In this document: piece after piece, positions 11,549 to 23,400 of the stretch
How the letters are laid out: the number at the start of each line of letters is the position of its first letter
How positions within the stretch are numbered: the stretch's first letter is position 1
Source: Strongylocentrotus droebachiensis
Taxonomy: Eukaryota; Echinodermata; Echinoidea; Camarodonta; Strongylocentrotidae
DNA: 64,000 nucleotides
Direction of reading: 5' to 3'
NCBI GenBank assembly: GCA_035222895.1
Contig: JAVYIG010002528.1
Span: 178,222 to 242,221, forward strand
Notes under the pieces: generated by a model
Told to the model about the DNA's origin: nothing
Database searches by the model: none
The model's input: only the letters and a program-made list of their open reading frames with translations
Program-made: the position numbers and the translations under genes

Positions 11549-12775
11549 ATTTTCGCAACACACAAAACTACTAGGGTATGGCATATATATTATTACGTTC
11601 ATACTCAACTGAAAAAAAAAAAAGCCATGGCATTGGAGTGATGGAGTCATTAAGCATGACGACCATGGCATATTGGCCTTAACAAACCAACCAATTAGGG
11701 AAATTAATCATTTTTTCTCTCCCTGAACTCCTTGTTTTACGTAGCATGTCAAGTTGTCAACATCGGATCATCATCGTTATAAACAACAACACACTTAATA
11801 CCGGTAGTTGTTCTACACTGAAGACAATTAGCAGTACAGGGATACATGTACATGTACATGTATTGATCTCAAGGGAGGAGATTATATACTATATCTATAT
11901 AGGAATAGATATATCAGCCAAACCCTGAGTAAATATACTCTTAACAACTCTCCCCATTGGTTCGACCCAGCGGGATATCAATTCTATCCAATTAGGTGCT
12001 GTATCAAAATCAGGATTTGATTGGGAATCAATGCTAGGCCCCCTGCCTACTAAGCAAATAGCGGCATAATAGGACTATCCTTGTGCATTAATCGTATGTA
12101 GGCTAGATAAACAAATTGATGATCTTCTGTTATGATATTGGTGTGACACTAGCCTAGGCTACAGGACTTGTAATGATCATTACAACGTAAATCATGGAAA
12201 AGTTTGTAAGGCGAATAAAATCACACAAGTGATAATTGCAGTGAAATATCTTATTTGAACAATAAAAATATACAAGACATATTTGTACCTTTTATGACAG
12301 CATGGGATGAAAAATACAGAAAGTATCTAGCTTGGCAAGCAAAGCTACAATGTATACAATTACACATTACACAATACACCCAGATCAGACCAAAGAGTAA
12401 TATCTCTTTGATCAGACTCGATACATGTATATTGCTTATGGCTCGCAGAATTTGTACAGAACAATAATCACTTGTCTCGGGTCACATATTGTCCTTACAT
12501 CTCTTTTCTACAAAAAACAACTTATTTGAGCATGTCTCTATACTGTACATGTAGGTTTTAGTGAAATAAACAAGATGCATGACTGATTTACTTTAATAGA
12601 GCTGTCTGGGGCTCCAGCCCATTCATGTAGTTTTTGGGAGTAGATTTTCTTTTATATGACACATTTAATAGCTGATTTATTTGGTGGATATGATAACTTT
12701 CCCTAATTGAGGGATTTGTTTGGTCTACATACCCTTGTTTAGTTGTTACGTAATGTTTATCAAACTGATTTGCAG
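11549..12775. other. non-coding stretch
   Basis: AT-rich with a run of alternating ACATGTAC near 11842-11860, common in echinoderm-like DNA, and a short palindrome GTAATGATCATTAC near 12170. No exon was recognised. Confidence 0.45.
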
Positions 12776-12805
12776 GACATCAAAGAAAGGACTTCTTTTA
12801 AGGTC
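12776..12805 (+). other. possible 30-base microexon
   Basis: The acceptor CTGATTTGCAG and donor GTAAGTG are both strong and bracket 30 bases that read DIKERTSFKV in phase 0. This phase would fit the candidate exon ending at 5441 (...NYDE). Two good sites 30 bases apart can arise by chance in AT-rich DNA, so this is only a lead. Confidence 0.2.
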
Positions 12806-15800
12806 GTAAGTGATTTTTAGCTTTTAATTCCCATTGAATTTGAGCTGTCAATCCGCTATCCTTGCCTTTTTTTTTGGTGGTAATGTTGTACATGTAAGTA
12901 GTATACAGACTGGGCAGACTAGATGGGATTTATATACCGGTAGAACTTGTATAAAGAAACGTATGAAGAATCATTAAATGGCCAAAGGGCTGGACAGACT
13001 GGGTGGGAAAATCGTGTAAAAGAACTTTGTTGGAGGACAATAGTATGATGAGCATTATGTTTTGTTTATTATGAGCCAGAGTTAGTGCTGAGAATTACAT
13101 GTTGATAGATCGGTCAATTTGCTGAGCAAATCAATGCCACAACCCATCCATGACATAAATCTTCAAAATTCCTTGACTTAATTCTTCTTCTATTACTTGA
13201 CCCAAAGAAGATGAACGTGAGTCATTGCATATTCACAATAATGAGGTTTTTCACTGACGCCAAAGCGATCGTTAGTCCCAAGAAAAATACTATTGCTCCA
13301 AATTTAGAAGACGGACGAGAGACACAGTCGGACACCATATGCCCTTATTCCGTTCGATAATTTGTCTTCAAATGAAAGTGGATGCAAATTATTAGTGCGG
13401 TTTATTGCCTGCTGTGTTTAATGTCATTCAGATTGACGTAAGATAGTGTTTTTGACTTCTGCTCGCATGCACTGTTGCAGCTTGTGGTTGCCGCCTGATC
13501 ATGTTTTTATGTGGTAGTATAAATTTAATGTGTATGTGACATTAGACAAAGGCAAAGCATTGATTACTAGAGAGAATATTAATGTAATGTGGCAGGAATC
13601 TGTCTGATACTTTTTTTGTTACCATTACCAATCGATCGGGAATCAATATTATTTTTTGTTTTTATAGTGGGTATAAAGTTATATTTTTTATTACCCTAGT
13701 GTTATTAAATGCAGACTGCAGATGATATTGTCAATTTTGTCACTGTTTTAAAATAAGCATTTGATATGGTTTTCATAAAGGAACTAAAAACTGTTTATTT
13801 CATGACATGATGATGTAGGAATTGCTAACTGTTATTATAATGCGTATTGTTTATTGGTAATGGCAGTTGACAGTACTAGTCGGTAGACTATATTGTGTAA
13901 ATATACAGAAAGACACCATTCTTTCCCCTTTTGAACTTGGATGCTTGAATCAAATATCCCAATTCCCCCCTCATGACTTCTCCCCAGATGTTGTGGCGAG
14001 GGCCCCAACATGTTACGTCAGGCTCCCTACCGATTCAGTGGAATGTTTTCACTTCAAGTACGGCCCCTCCGCTGTTTTCCAAGGCTTATTAATTCTGCTC
14101 GGGCAATCAAGAGAAGCTACGTTGCTGTAAAGGTTAATTCTCTCCCTTCCGATTAGAAGGCATGATATATACTGCTACAAATGGGAAAATTTATTCAACA
14201 TTTGCCCGTAATTGGAAAATAGGCTTTTATGGGGACGACAGTCACTTATCCCATCGTGCAAGGCCACTGATCGAAGATAAGTTATTCAGGTGGAAGTTAA
14301 GAGATGTTTTTTGGATGTGCGGTAGACGTTTAATTTGCACTTGAGAGAATAATTGCTCGCAGAGAGGAAAGAGGTCCATATAACAGAATTACTTGAATAA
14401 AATAAAATAATAGAGATGGACGTAGGGAAAGGAGATGAGTAAAGGAAAGGGAAGGGAGGGGTATTGAAAATAGATTTATGAAATGTAGTTTCATTAATTG
14501 TTGAATCATTTACTTTCTATAACATGGATGTTAAATGAGATGTTCGTTTGAATATAAACCAAGCTGTTTGATTTACATGTAGATGAACATATCAACATAG
14601 TAACATACATACCAGAATTATGGAATATTAATAAATGCAAAGCTGGAGGGGAGAAAAATTAATAACGACGTAACACTAGTCAATTGATAATGAATTATCT
14701 ACAGAAGCACAGAATTTCAGCATGAATAATGCCTTTTAAGAATCTGAAGAGTTGAGATTCAAATTTAAAAGGAAAAGAATATCCTGTACTGAAGGAAGAA
14801 TTTGAAAAGTTGACTTGAAATATCAAAAGTTAATGCCCTTTTTTCACAAAACAAAGTGAGAAATGGCTTCCTCAAGCTTCCGAGCACTGACACTTGTGGG
14901 AATCTAGTGCCTTCTTGGAGACTGAACAATCTTCAAGCAAATCGGGTTACATGCAAAACAGTGTCACAAATTCTTGTCAACATGTAATACACTTGTTTTA
15001 GAGTAGGTCTTGCCTGTGAAGTGTTGTGGGGAAAAAGAACCCCATTCGCATTTGTAATGTTGCAGTAGCGCCTCTAGCTTCTTTACCCATGATGAGGGTG
15101 CTCTTGCAGGCTTGAGTGCAAAGACGCAAGTGCACCAGAACATCTCCTGCTTGAAGATTTGAAGAACTGTTGCTTCACCAAGTACCCTTATGCATCAAAT
15201 ATGATAGAATAGATAGTAACCATTAGCAACTAGCAAGTTGTACATTATCAGTCTTTGGAATTTAAATTGTGTTGCACTAAACTTCATAGATTTTATTAAG
15301 TTTTTCTTGACTCTTTCTCTTTTTATAGTAGATATCAAGCCACCAAATAATGTGATTTCCTGTGATGTTTTGTATTTTAGGCCACCATTAAATGATTAAG
15401 AATGCTCTTATTTTGAATGTGAATAGGGTGTAGGAGAGAGAGAGGCCAAAACATTGATCACATTGCAAAGGCCTCATGTGACACAATATAACAAGTAGAA
15501 TGTGAATATTGGAATTGGAATCTGATATTGACTTGAAAATATCTTGTTCTCCATATCGTCCAACCTGGGGCTCAGAAAAAGAACACAGAATGTCTTGATA
15601 TGAGATCAAGATTTCAAAACAAGAAAGGCCCATGTCAACATTGATAAAAGGTGTCACTGACCTGTGGACCTATATGGTTTCTTACTTTGTATTCCTATAT
15701 ATTTTCTACCATAGAATTGAATAATAAGTATTAATTAACTTTTAAGTGCCACCAAATTATCAAGCAATAATAATATGTCAAAAGCTATTGTGAAATGATA

Positions 15801-16023
15801 TTTTGTGATAAATCACAATCTTGAACTTTCTACCAAATATGAAGGTTAGAAATGTTAAACGAATAACTTTCTGACAGTATTTCCAACCAATTTTGTGTCA
15901 CGTTCGTCATGACATGTGTGAGATGCCCCTGACCCTAAACAAAACTATACAGAATCTGTCAAAAAAGCCTCTGAACTATTATAGTAATGATTTACTACTA
16001 ACAATTATATAATCCTTTGATAG
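12806..16023. other. non-coding stretch
   Basis: No recognisable exon, RNA gene or repeat with clear borders. Purine-rich tracts occur around 14400-14460. Short frames near 13867 and 14162 show no family features. Confidence 0.4.
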
Positions 16024-16204
16024 GAATCGGAAACTGGACAGAGCCAGCGAGTCTGACCCCAGCACGGAAATATCAATGTCCCAAGCACTAGTTAAAATAA
16101 CATACCCTAATCCTTTCCTACCTAATGACCTAATTAAGTCAATCCCTCTATTAACACCTTGGCATGGTGAAGATCAAGTGGAAAGTCAGGCTCAAGCCAA
16201 GTAG
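16024..16204 (+). other. possible coding exon, unidentified
   Basis: After an acceptor-like CCTTTGATAG a frame stays open for 59 codons (NRKLDRASESDPSTEISMSQ at its start) to a TAG. The first third has a protein-like, polar composition, but no family is recognised and the length is within chance for this base composition. It may be part of the same + strand candidate gene as 5134-5441. Confidence 0.15.
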
Positions 16205-16684
16205 CCAAATTGAATAAACCAATTAGCAAGTGGTAATTCAATAACTATTTCCTCATAAATGGATGAGAAGTGGTTTACAAGAGTGATGTGCATCGTGTCG
16301 AGGGCTAAGGATTTTTACCAAATTCTCTTACCTAAGTAACCTAACCCAATATAACCAGTGGCTTTAGGCCTTCTAAAAGAAAATAAATGTTTCTTATTCT
16401 TCCCTCATTCTACTTGTTGTTTTTATAGATTCCATTTTAAGTGGAAGTTATGAAAGTGAACAGATTGATTAGCCTTTTAGATAAAGGTTTTAACCATTAG
16501 TGTTAAGTGTTTGTTTTGCAAATTGCTCTGTTTTCCTCATTCTGTTCTCTTTTTTTGTGGGGGGGGGTATTTGATTAAGAAACGTAATACAAGGATTAGA
16601 GCCTAACTGGTTCATTAAGATTCACCTTCATTTGAAGGTAAAGAGGTAAATCTGTTTAATCCTCTCTTCCTTATGATTCTTTAG

Positions 16685-16819
16685 CCAGGTGAGGAGCTTG
16701 AAGCTCCTGGTCCAAGCAAGTCTAGTCCGTATCCTTCTTATCGAACAAAAAGGGGGAGTAGAAGAATTATAAGCTTAAAAAGAGGAAGTATGGAATGCTT
16801 GGTACATGGCCAGACTTAG
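16685..16819 (+). other. possible terminal coding exon, unidentified
   Basis: The pyrimidine-rich acceptor TTATGATTCTTTAG is followed by a 44-codon frame beginning PGEELEAPGPSKSSPYPSYR and rich in Arg/Lys/Ser, ending in TAG. Composition resembles a disordered protein tail. There is no family match and no proven upstream exon. Confidence 0.15.
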
Positions 16820-17353
16820 ATGATAAGCTTGTCTTAATAGTGGTCTGTTGTTAACTGTATCCTAGCATCGGAGGTATATTGGGATCAGGATAATTCCACT
16901 TTTGTCACAGATTTTCCTCACCAAGGAATTAGCGCAGCAGTCTGGAAAGTGGAAAAGTCAGTCCTCATGCACACCTTAATTCTCAAGCGACTTTAATATG
17001 GAGATTTGTTTCATTGAATAAGAACTTTAAGAAGTTATGAAGGACTACCTCCTACAGGCTTCTACGATATGTGGGGTTGGCCTGGGATGACTACAAATAG
17101 CTAAAAACTGGCAAATATCCAAGTAGGAAAGACAGTGTTTGACAAGAAAACTGTTTAATAAATGTGCCAGAGAGTTAGCAATCAAGAACCCCACCTCCTC
17201 CCCCCCCCCCCCCCATCTTTGTTTTTCAGGTCTGTAAGTTTAAAGCCATAACGAACACATAAAAGAACACGCATACAATTTGTTACAAATTGCTGAAAGT
17301 TGGTAATATTGGTATAAGGCCTAATAGGTATCATGTACATTTCATTGTGAAAG
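16820..17353. other. non-coding spacer, nothing seen
   Basis: Unique sequence with a short C run near 17200-17214. No exon or bounded repeat was recognised. Confidence 0.45.
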
Positions 17354-17879
17354 TTAACTCTTATCCTGCCATGACACTGCTAGCGCGCTATTGTTATAGT
17401 GCCATGTGCACGCGAGCGTGCTATCGATTGAAAGCCACGTTCATGCTAGCGAGCCACCGCTACGGTGCTTCGTGCGCGCTAGCAAGCAGATGTAATAACA
17501 GTTATTGTTCATGCCCATTGCACCGTGCTGAGTGCTTTTGCAGCGCTATTGAAAGTACCATCGCGTGCATCAGATTATCGGCTTTGGATTACGCGTCTTT
17601 GTATACAACAGTCAGATTGGATTTTCTCGAGTAATTCAGCGATTTGTTTTTTGTAAAGATTTAAATAACACGCACTTGAACCAACCTTAAAATTAACTTG
17701 GCACGCAGGAGATTAGCACTAGGCGCATTTATACTGTCAAATACCTCATTTTGGAAAGTCGCGATGTTTCGCGCACCCGTTTACACTTGTGCGGAAACAT
17801 CACCGACTGAAAAGCTCAGTGATGTGTTGGCGTGTTTCAGTTGGTAATGCGCATGCGCGGCACTCCGATGCAAACACTT

Positions 17880-18935
17880 TCCTCTTTCTATCTTTCTTTG
17901 TTATTCTTTATCACTTCCTTCTATCACTTTCTCTTTCTGTGTTTCCTTATGTTATGCTTTGTTTCTTCCTTCTATCACTTTCTCTTTCTGTGTTTCCTTA
18001 TGTTATTCTTTGTTTCTTCCTTCTATCACCTTCTCTTATGTTATTCTTTGTTTTTTTATCATTCTATCACTCCCTCTTTCTGTGTTTCCTTATGTTATTC
18101 TTTGTTTCTTCTTTCTATCACTCCCTCTTTCTGTGTTTCCTTATGTTATTCTTTGTTTCTTCTTTCTATCACTCCCTCTTTCTGTCTTTCCTTATGTTTT
18201 TCCTTATATTATTATTTGTTTCTTCCTTCTATCACCTTCTCTTATGTTATTCTTTGTTTTTTTTATCATTCTATCACTCCCTCTTTCTGTGTTTTCTTAT
18301 GTTATTCTTTGTTTCTTCCTTCTATCACCTCTTATGTTATTCTTTGTTTGTTATCATTCTATCACTCCCTCTTTCTGTGTTTCCTTATGTTATTCTTTGT
18401 TTCTTCCTTCTATCACCTTCTCTTATGTTATTCTTTGTTTTTTATCATTCTATCACTCCCTCTTTCTGTGTTTCCTTATGTTATTCTTTGTTTCTTCCTT
18501 CTATCACCTTCTCTTATGCTATTCTTTGTTTTTTATCATTCTATCACTCCCTCTTTCTGTGTTTCCTTATGTTATTCTTTGTTTTTTTTATCATTCTATC
18601 ACTCCCTCTTTCTGTGTTTCCTTATGTTATTCTTTGTTTCTTCCTTCTATCACCTTCTCTTATGTTATTCTTTGTTTTTTATCATTCTATCACTTTCTCT
18701 TTCTGTCTTTCCTTATGTTATTCCTCATGTTATTCTTTGTTTCTTCCTTCTATCACTTTCTCTTTCTGTCTTTCCTTATGTTATTCCTCATGTTATTCTT
18801 TGTTTCTTCCTTCTATCACTTTCTCTCTCTGTCTTTCCTTATGTTATTCCTTATGTTATTATTTGTTTCTTCCTTCTATCACCTTCTCTTATGTTATTCT
18901 TTGTATATATCGTTCTATCATTTTCTTTAAGGACG
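17880..18935. repeat. 1-kb pyrimidine-rich tandem repeat
   Basis: More than a dozen alternating units, TCACTCCCTCTTTCTGTG-TTTCCTTATGTTATTCTTTG and TTCTTCCTTCTATCACCTTC-TCTTATGTTATTCTTTG. The unit is nearly free of stop triplets on this strand, so all three forward frames stay open for 320-425 codons. The peptides are simple Leu/Phe/Ser/Cys/Tyr repeats in every frame, which marks them as artefacts of the repeat. Confidence 0.92.
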
Positions 18936-19010
18936 ACATCTAGCTCCGCTTCTAAAGTTACGTCACCTAACATCGCGATGTTACAGCTGCGAGCGTTTAT
19001 ACTTGCCAAA

Positions 19011-19040
19011 CACGCCAAAACACGCCAAAACACGCCAAAA
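19011..19040. repeat. CACGCCAAAA decamer, three copies
   Basis: Three exact tandem copies of CACGCCAAAA follow a GCGTTTATACTTGCCAAA motif. The same block appears inverted at about 19134-19168 (TTTTTTGGCGTGTTTGGATG), giving an inner inverted repeat in the right arm of the TTAA-bounded element. Confidence 0.8.
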
Positions 19041-19240
19041 GATCACACTTCGATTTGGAATGTTTCGGGCTTGGCATGTCTGCCGGTAATGCGTAGTTGC
19101 CCTTGGTAACATCGCGGCCAGGCTCCGGTTTGGCATTTTTTGGCGTGTTTGGATGACAGTGTAAATGCCCCTACTGTGGCACAATAGGAATTAGCACTGT
19201 GGCACTGGTTGCATTGTATGGGTGGCAGCTTAAGAGTTAA

Positions 19241-20357
19241 TATGGCTGCCCGTTTCTTGTTTTCTCCTCAGTCTTCAACTCCATACATCTATGCCTTATT
19301 GCACAACATAATTGGTCAGTGTACTCTTCAATCAAAACAAACAGTTTCACTTTGAGGAAACAAACGCTGGAGAGTTGGGGGAAATAACCTGTACTCTTTG
19401 AAGCTCTTCGTGTTTAGAGTATAAACAACATGCATAACCCATAAAGGCCAGTTAGGCCACCCACTTTTCTGGTCTAATTACTTCATCACGGTTTGTTGTG
19501 TTAGTATGAAGGTCATAATAATGTATAACACATTCATTTCAACATGGAAAAGGAAATTCTTAATGGTTTTTTGTGAGGTTTTGTGACAATTGCGTGTTTA
19601 TTCAGGTGTAATGTAATACATTTATTTCAACAAGAAAAAGGAAGTTTTTGATGGATTCTCGTGAGGTGTGGTATGTTTGTTCAGGTGTAATACTGTCCTT
19701 AACCAGTTAATCTATAACACCTGACCATATTGTAGAATCCAATCCATAGTCAAAATAAAATAGTATAAAACTAGTTGAAAGATAGTATTTTAAAAAACAG
19801 CACAGAAAATAATATTTTTTTGACTATTTTCATATAACTCTGAATATATTCTTCATCTATCACCTGTTCCACATCCTCAGCCTATATGTGTTTTTTTTTT
19901 AAAAGAAAATAATAGAGAAAATGTCTTGTATTCTAGGGGGGGGGGAATCTGATCTCACCTTACTGCCACATTTGATGAAAATTTGTAAATAGTGATAAGT
20001 GTATAAGGATTGTAAAGCATTGACATTGTATTGTTTTAAAACTGGAGGACCTACACCATGATGACTGCATGTTTCCTTGCAAACCAAATTTGACATTGAA
20101 TGTTCCGGATGGCTCAAACAGTGATCTATCTTGTGTACACGTATTAAAACCACATCCATGGTAAAGTTGACCCTTTATTTTTAACGGTTTCCTATCTGTG
20201 AACCTCACACTCCTGACATGACCTGCAATGCCTCATAAAACAAACTTGATAATAATCTGACTAATCAGTGCTGAGGTTTACACTATACTCACTGTCAGGA
20301 AGTATTCAAGACAGAGTGTTGATAAAGCTGGTATGCAGTGTGTACACATCGTATGTT
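19241..20357. other. non-coding stretch
   Basis: Includes a local imperfect duplication near 19515-19690 (AATGTATAACACATTCATTTCAAC versus AATGTAATACATTTATTTCAAC, each followed by GGAA(A/G)TT and TTGTGAGG/TCGTGAGG). No gene is recognised. Confidence 0.45.
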
Positions 20358-20432
20358 GACAGCCAGAAGGGTGTTAACTATCTTAAAGTACATGTACCGT
20401 ATATGACTAAAGTTAACACCCTTCTGGCTGTC
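20358..20432. repeat. perfect 22-bp inverted repeat (hairpin, MITE-like)
   Basis: The left arm 20358-20379 (GACAGCCAGAAGGGTGTTAA...) is the exact complement of the right arm 20411-20432, with a 31-base loop. Transcribed, it would form a pre-miRNA-sized hairpin. Half copies of the arm occur at 494-525 and about 25480-25520, and a weak trace near 41262, so it belongs to a dispersed palindromic repeat and is less likely to be a unique RNA gene. Confidence 0.75.
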
Positions 20433-23400
20433 TGCAGATGATATTGCACTGGTAACGGCCTTACCCAATCACTACCACAACAACCCAAAATAAGGAAATA
20501 TCATGTAAAGAAGTATGTTGTGGCATACATACCGTACCCGGTATATTTGGAATCTGTTAGCCTTTGGGTTGGTGGGGGAGTTCTAAGTCTCTTTCTCTCC
20601 AATTTATGTTTTTTTTTTCTTCATTGATTTTCCTTAATAGGGGGGGGGGGCATGGCTTCAAGACTAGGTAAAAACCATTTACATGGGAGGGGGTGACACC
20701 CCAACCCCTATGGAAATTGTTGATATAAAAACAGCTGCAGGGCTTAATGTATTTATTGTTATCACCTTTGATGTATACATTGCTTATCTTGATCAAATCC
20801 TGGCTGTGATTTAAAGGGGCAGAAGAGCAATTTGGTGTGGTCCATGGGTGTCCTAAAAATTTCTTATTTTCTTCCATGATAAAACTCTTTGTGAGTCGAG
20901 TACAATTTTAGTGTTATATGAAGAGGGATCGATATAAGGGAGGTGTGAAGACATTGTTATTTGATTATCCTTGTCTGTAATTGATTGGAAGATACCAGGC
21001 ATACAAACAAATAACAGGGATAAACTATTTGTATAGTTTAATTGATGACAGCATGCCAGCTGCTACATATACTACTAGTGCAATGGTACATAAACAATGC
21101 TGCTTACTAGGGTGTAATAAATGATTATCTTGTCTGGTGTGTCTGTGAATATTGTATTATTCTAGCTTGGGCCTAAACTAAATATGAATATGAAGTAATT
21201 GCAATTCATCAGATTTCAATTACATGCATGCACGTGTTCAATTCATAAAATTCTCCCATTGTGCTATTTATATGCATAGTTGCATACTATTTAGAATGAT
21301 AATATGAACAATTGAACAATATGGGTAAAAGGCAGTGTAAGGTGGGGTCGTAAAAGAGATTTGGAAGCTGATATTTGATAACTATTTCAAGAGTTTCTTT
21401 ATCATTGAGGAAAGGAAAGTAGGATCAAGAAGTTACCAGCAACTTCTTGGTAGGATAGTGTCATTGTGATGTCATTCTACAGGAGTTCATTGTGATGGAA
21501 AACATGCTTATGCATGGATATTGAGTCTCTCTGTTTACACTTACTTTTACTTTTACTATTACCTTTTCAGGTAGAAAATACAAAAAATACCTAGTTTAAT
21601 TGACCAATGCATGGCTAATGAGTATCTGTACTATGTACTTTTTACTTTTGCTTTTACTTTTAGCTATTTAGGTAGCCAAAATATACAAAGTCCTTGTTTT
21701 TTAAATGTATTACCTATATTGCCTTGCTTTCGTCAAGATAAGTCTGATATTATTCCCAGGTCGGGAGGACGGGCACAATAATTTTCAAGGTGCATTATGG
21801 GAACTTTGTGATGAAGTCAAATTGGTATATTTCACGAACTAGACAGGTGAAATCTGTATGACCATGCCCCAGCTGACCTCTCAAATTGGCAAGTCTATAG
21901 AATTCATTTGTATTCTTGATAGGGGCCCCACTTTGTAGGAATGATCAAGTATTGCAAGGTCTAGACAGGTCAACCCCATTAGCTTTAGAAAGAAATGGGG
22001 AGGGGGAGGGGGAAGGGGGGGGGGGAATGCACCTATAAAGTAAAGGCTGTAACTGGATTAACTTCCATTCAAAATCAACCATGATAAATTAGCAGTTATA
22101 ACTAAGGCCTATTTTTGTAGACTTGCTCAAAATGTATTAAGAAAGAAGTAGGTCTAGAAAAAGACTCTAATGTGATTCTACGGCAATGTATTGAGCAAGA
22201 CATTGTTATATTAGGCTGCAGGGGGCAGGCCATAATTGCCCATTACTACTCGTAAGTCATAATTGGATGAAATCGGCATCAAGTTTGATTTCATCGTTCA
22301 CCTTGCCGTAAGGCCTAATTTAAAGTAAATATACATGCATCTTATACTGGCCATTATAATTATACATACAGACTTACCTTGTAGAATTCACTGCCTTCAT
22401 CACAAATTTGTGATTTTCATTTTGATTGTTTGATAATGGGATTGTGGGGACCTCATCAGTCTCTTCTAATTACCTTTCAGTGGAGGGAAATTTTCACTTG
22501 GGAGAATTTGCAGGAAGAGGTCAGATGCCAATATTTTGAATAAATAGTTATAACAAATTTCTATTAAAAAATCTGTTCTGATAGATTGACTTGCAGGGGT
22601 CAATTGCTTTATTTGATCTCTGAAGGAAGAAAGAATCATAGCTGTCTGCATAAAAAACAGGCAGCAATTCAACCACAATTTGTTTTTATCACCATCTGCA
22701 ATGCCTGCTTAATTTTCCCTCAAAAAGTTTCAAAGTTATGAAGAAGAAACCCAACACTTTACATGAACAGTTCTAACTTAACACTGAAATACCTGTTTAA
22801 CTCTTATTGGGAAGATTTAATACCATCACTTGTCAATTTTATGTCAAAAGACTGCATGTGGGGGAAAGATTATTCATGCACCACCAGCTTCCTAAAATGA
22901 TATACTGTAAGCAGTTAAGATACAGAGGATGAAGAAAAATATCATGGATTGATTTATGGATTGATAATGGGCTAGTGTGGCAGCTGATCAAATTTATGCT
23001 AGGGTTAAGTTACCTTCTTGAGGTGTTTATCTTAGTCATTAAGTGATCAAATTTCACCGCACCTTTGATCTTTACTTGTTCTCAAATTTCAGCTCTCGTG
23101 TGATATTAGGATATTACACCAGTAATGAGTAGACAAGTTGTCTGATAAAGTTTTTTCTTGAGATACTGAATTAGTCATTCTTTAATTAATAATTTCATAA
23201 CAGCTTGGAGAACAAGTTTTATACATCATATAACTTGGATGTTCATTTGCATTTCTGATGAAAGAAAAATCTATAATAATTTGATTCTGTTACTGCAAAG
23301 TCTGGGCAGTATCTACACTTCAGAATGCGCTTGTAATTTGTATTCCTGAAACCAGATTTGTGGTCAAATTACAAGTGTGTGTGCTGTATCATACTGTTAC

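Larger units (their letters stand above)
17354..19240. mobile_element. TTAA-bounded element carrying a pyrimidine satellite
   Basis: TTAA at 17354-17357 and 19237-19240 brackets 1,879 bp with imperfect inverted ends: CTCTTATCCTGCCATG at the left, and CTCTTAAGCTGCCACC on the complement of the right end. The flanking parts are unusually GC- and CpG-rich for this window. A subterminal motif GCATTTA(T/C)ACTGTCA occurs near 17727 on the + strand and inverted near 19150-19168, supporting a terminal-inverted-repeat structure. No transposase is visible. The interior is the tandem repeat listed at 17880-18935. TTAA duplication suggests a piggyBac- or Kolobok-type origin, but the termini are degenerate. 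Confidence 0.55.

Noticed and set aside
16900-16981. Possible exon after TTTTGTCACAG reading IFLTKELAQQSGKWK
   Set aside because: Short frame in AT-rich DNA with no supporting donor or family match; such segments are expected by chance.
17789-19109. Three overlapping forward open frames of 384, 425 and 323 codons
   Set aside because: All three frames are open because the pyrimidine-rich tandem repeat rarely contains stop triplets. The peptides are simple Leu/Phe/Ser/Cys/Tyr repeats in every frame, with no domain.
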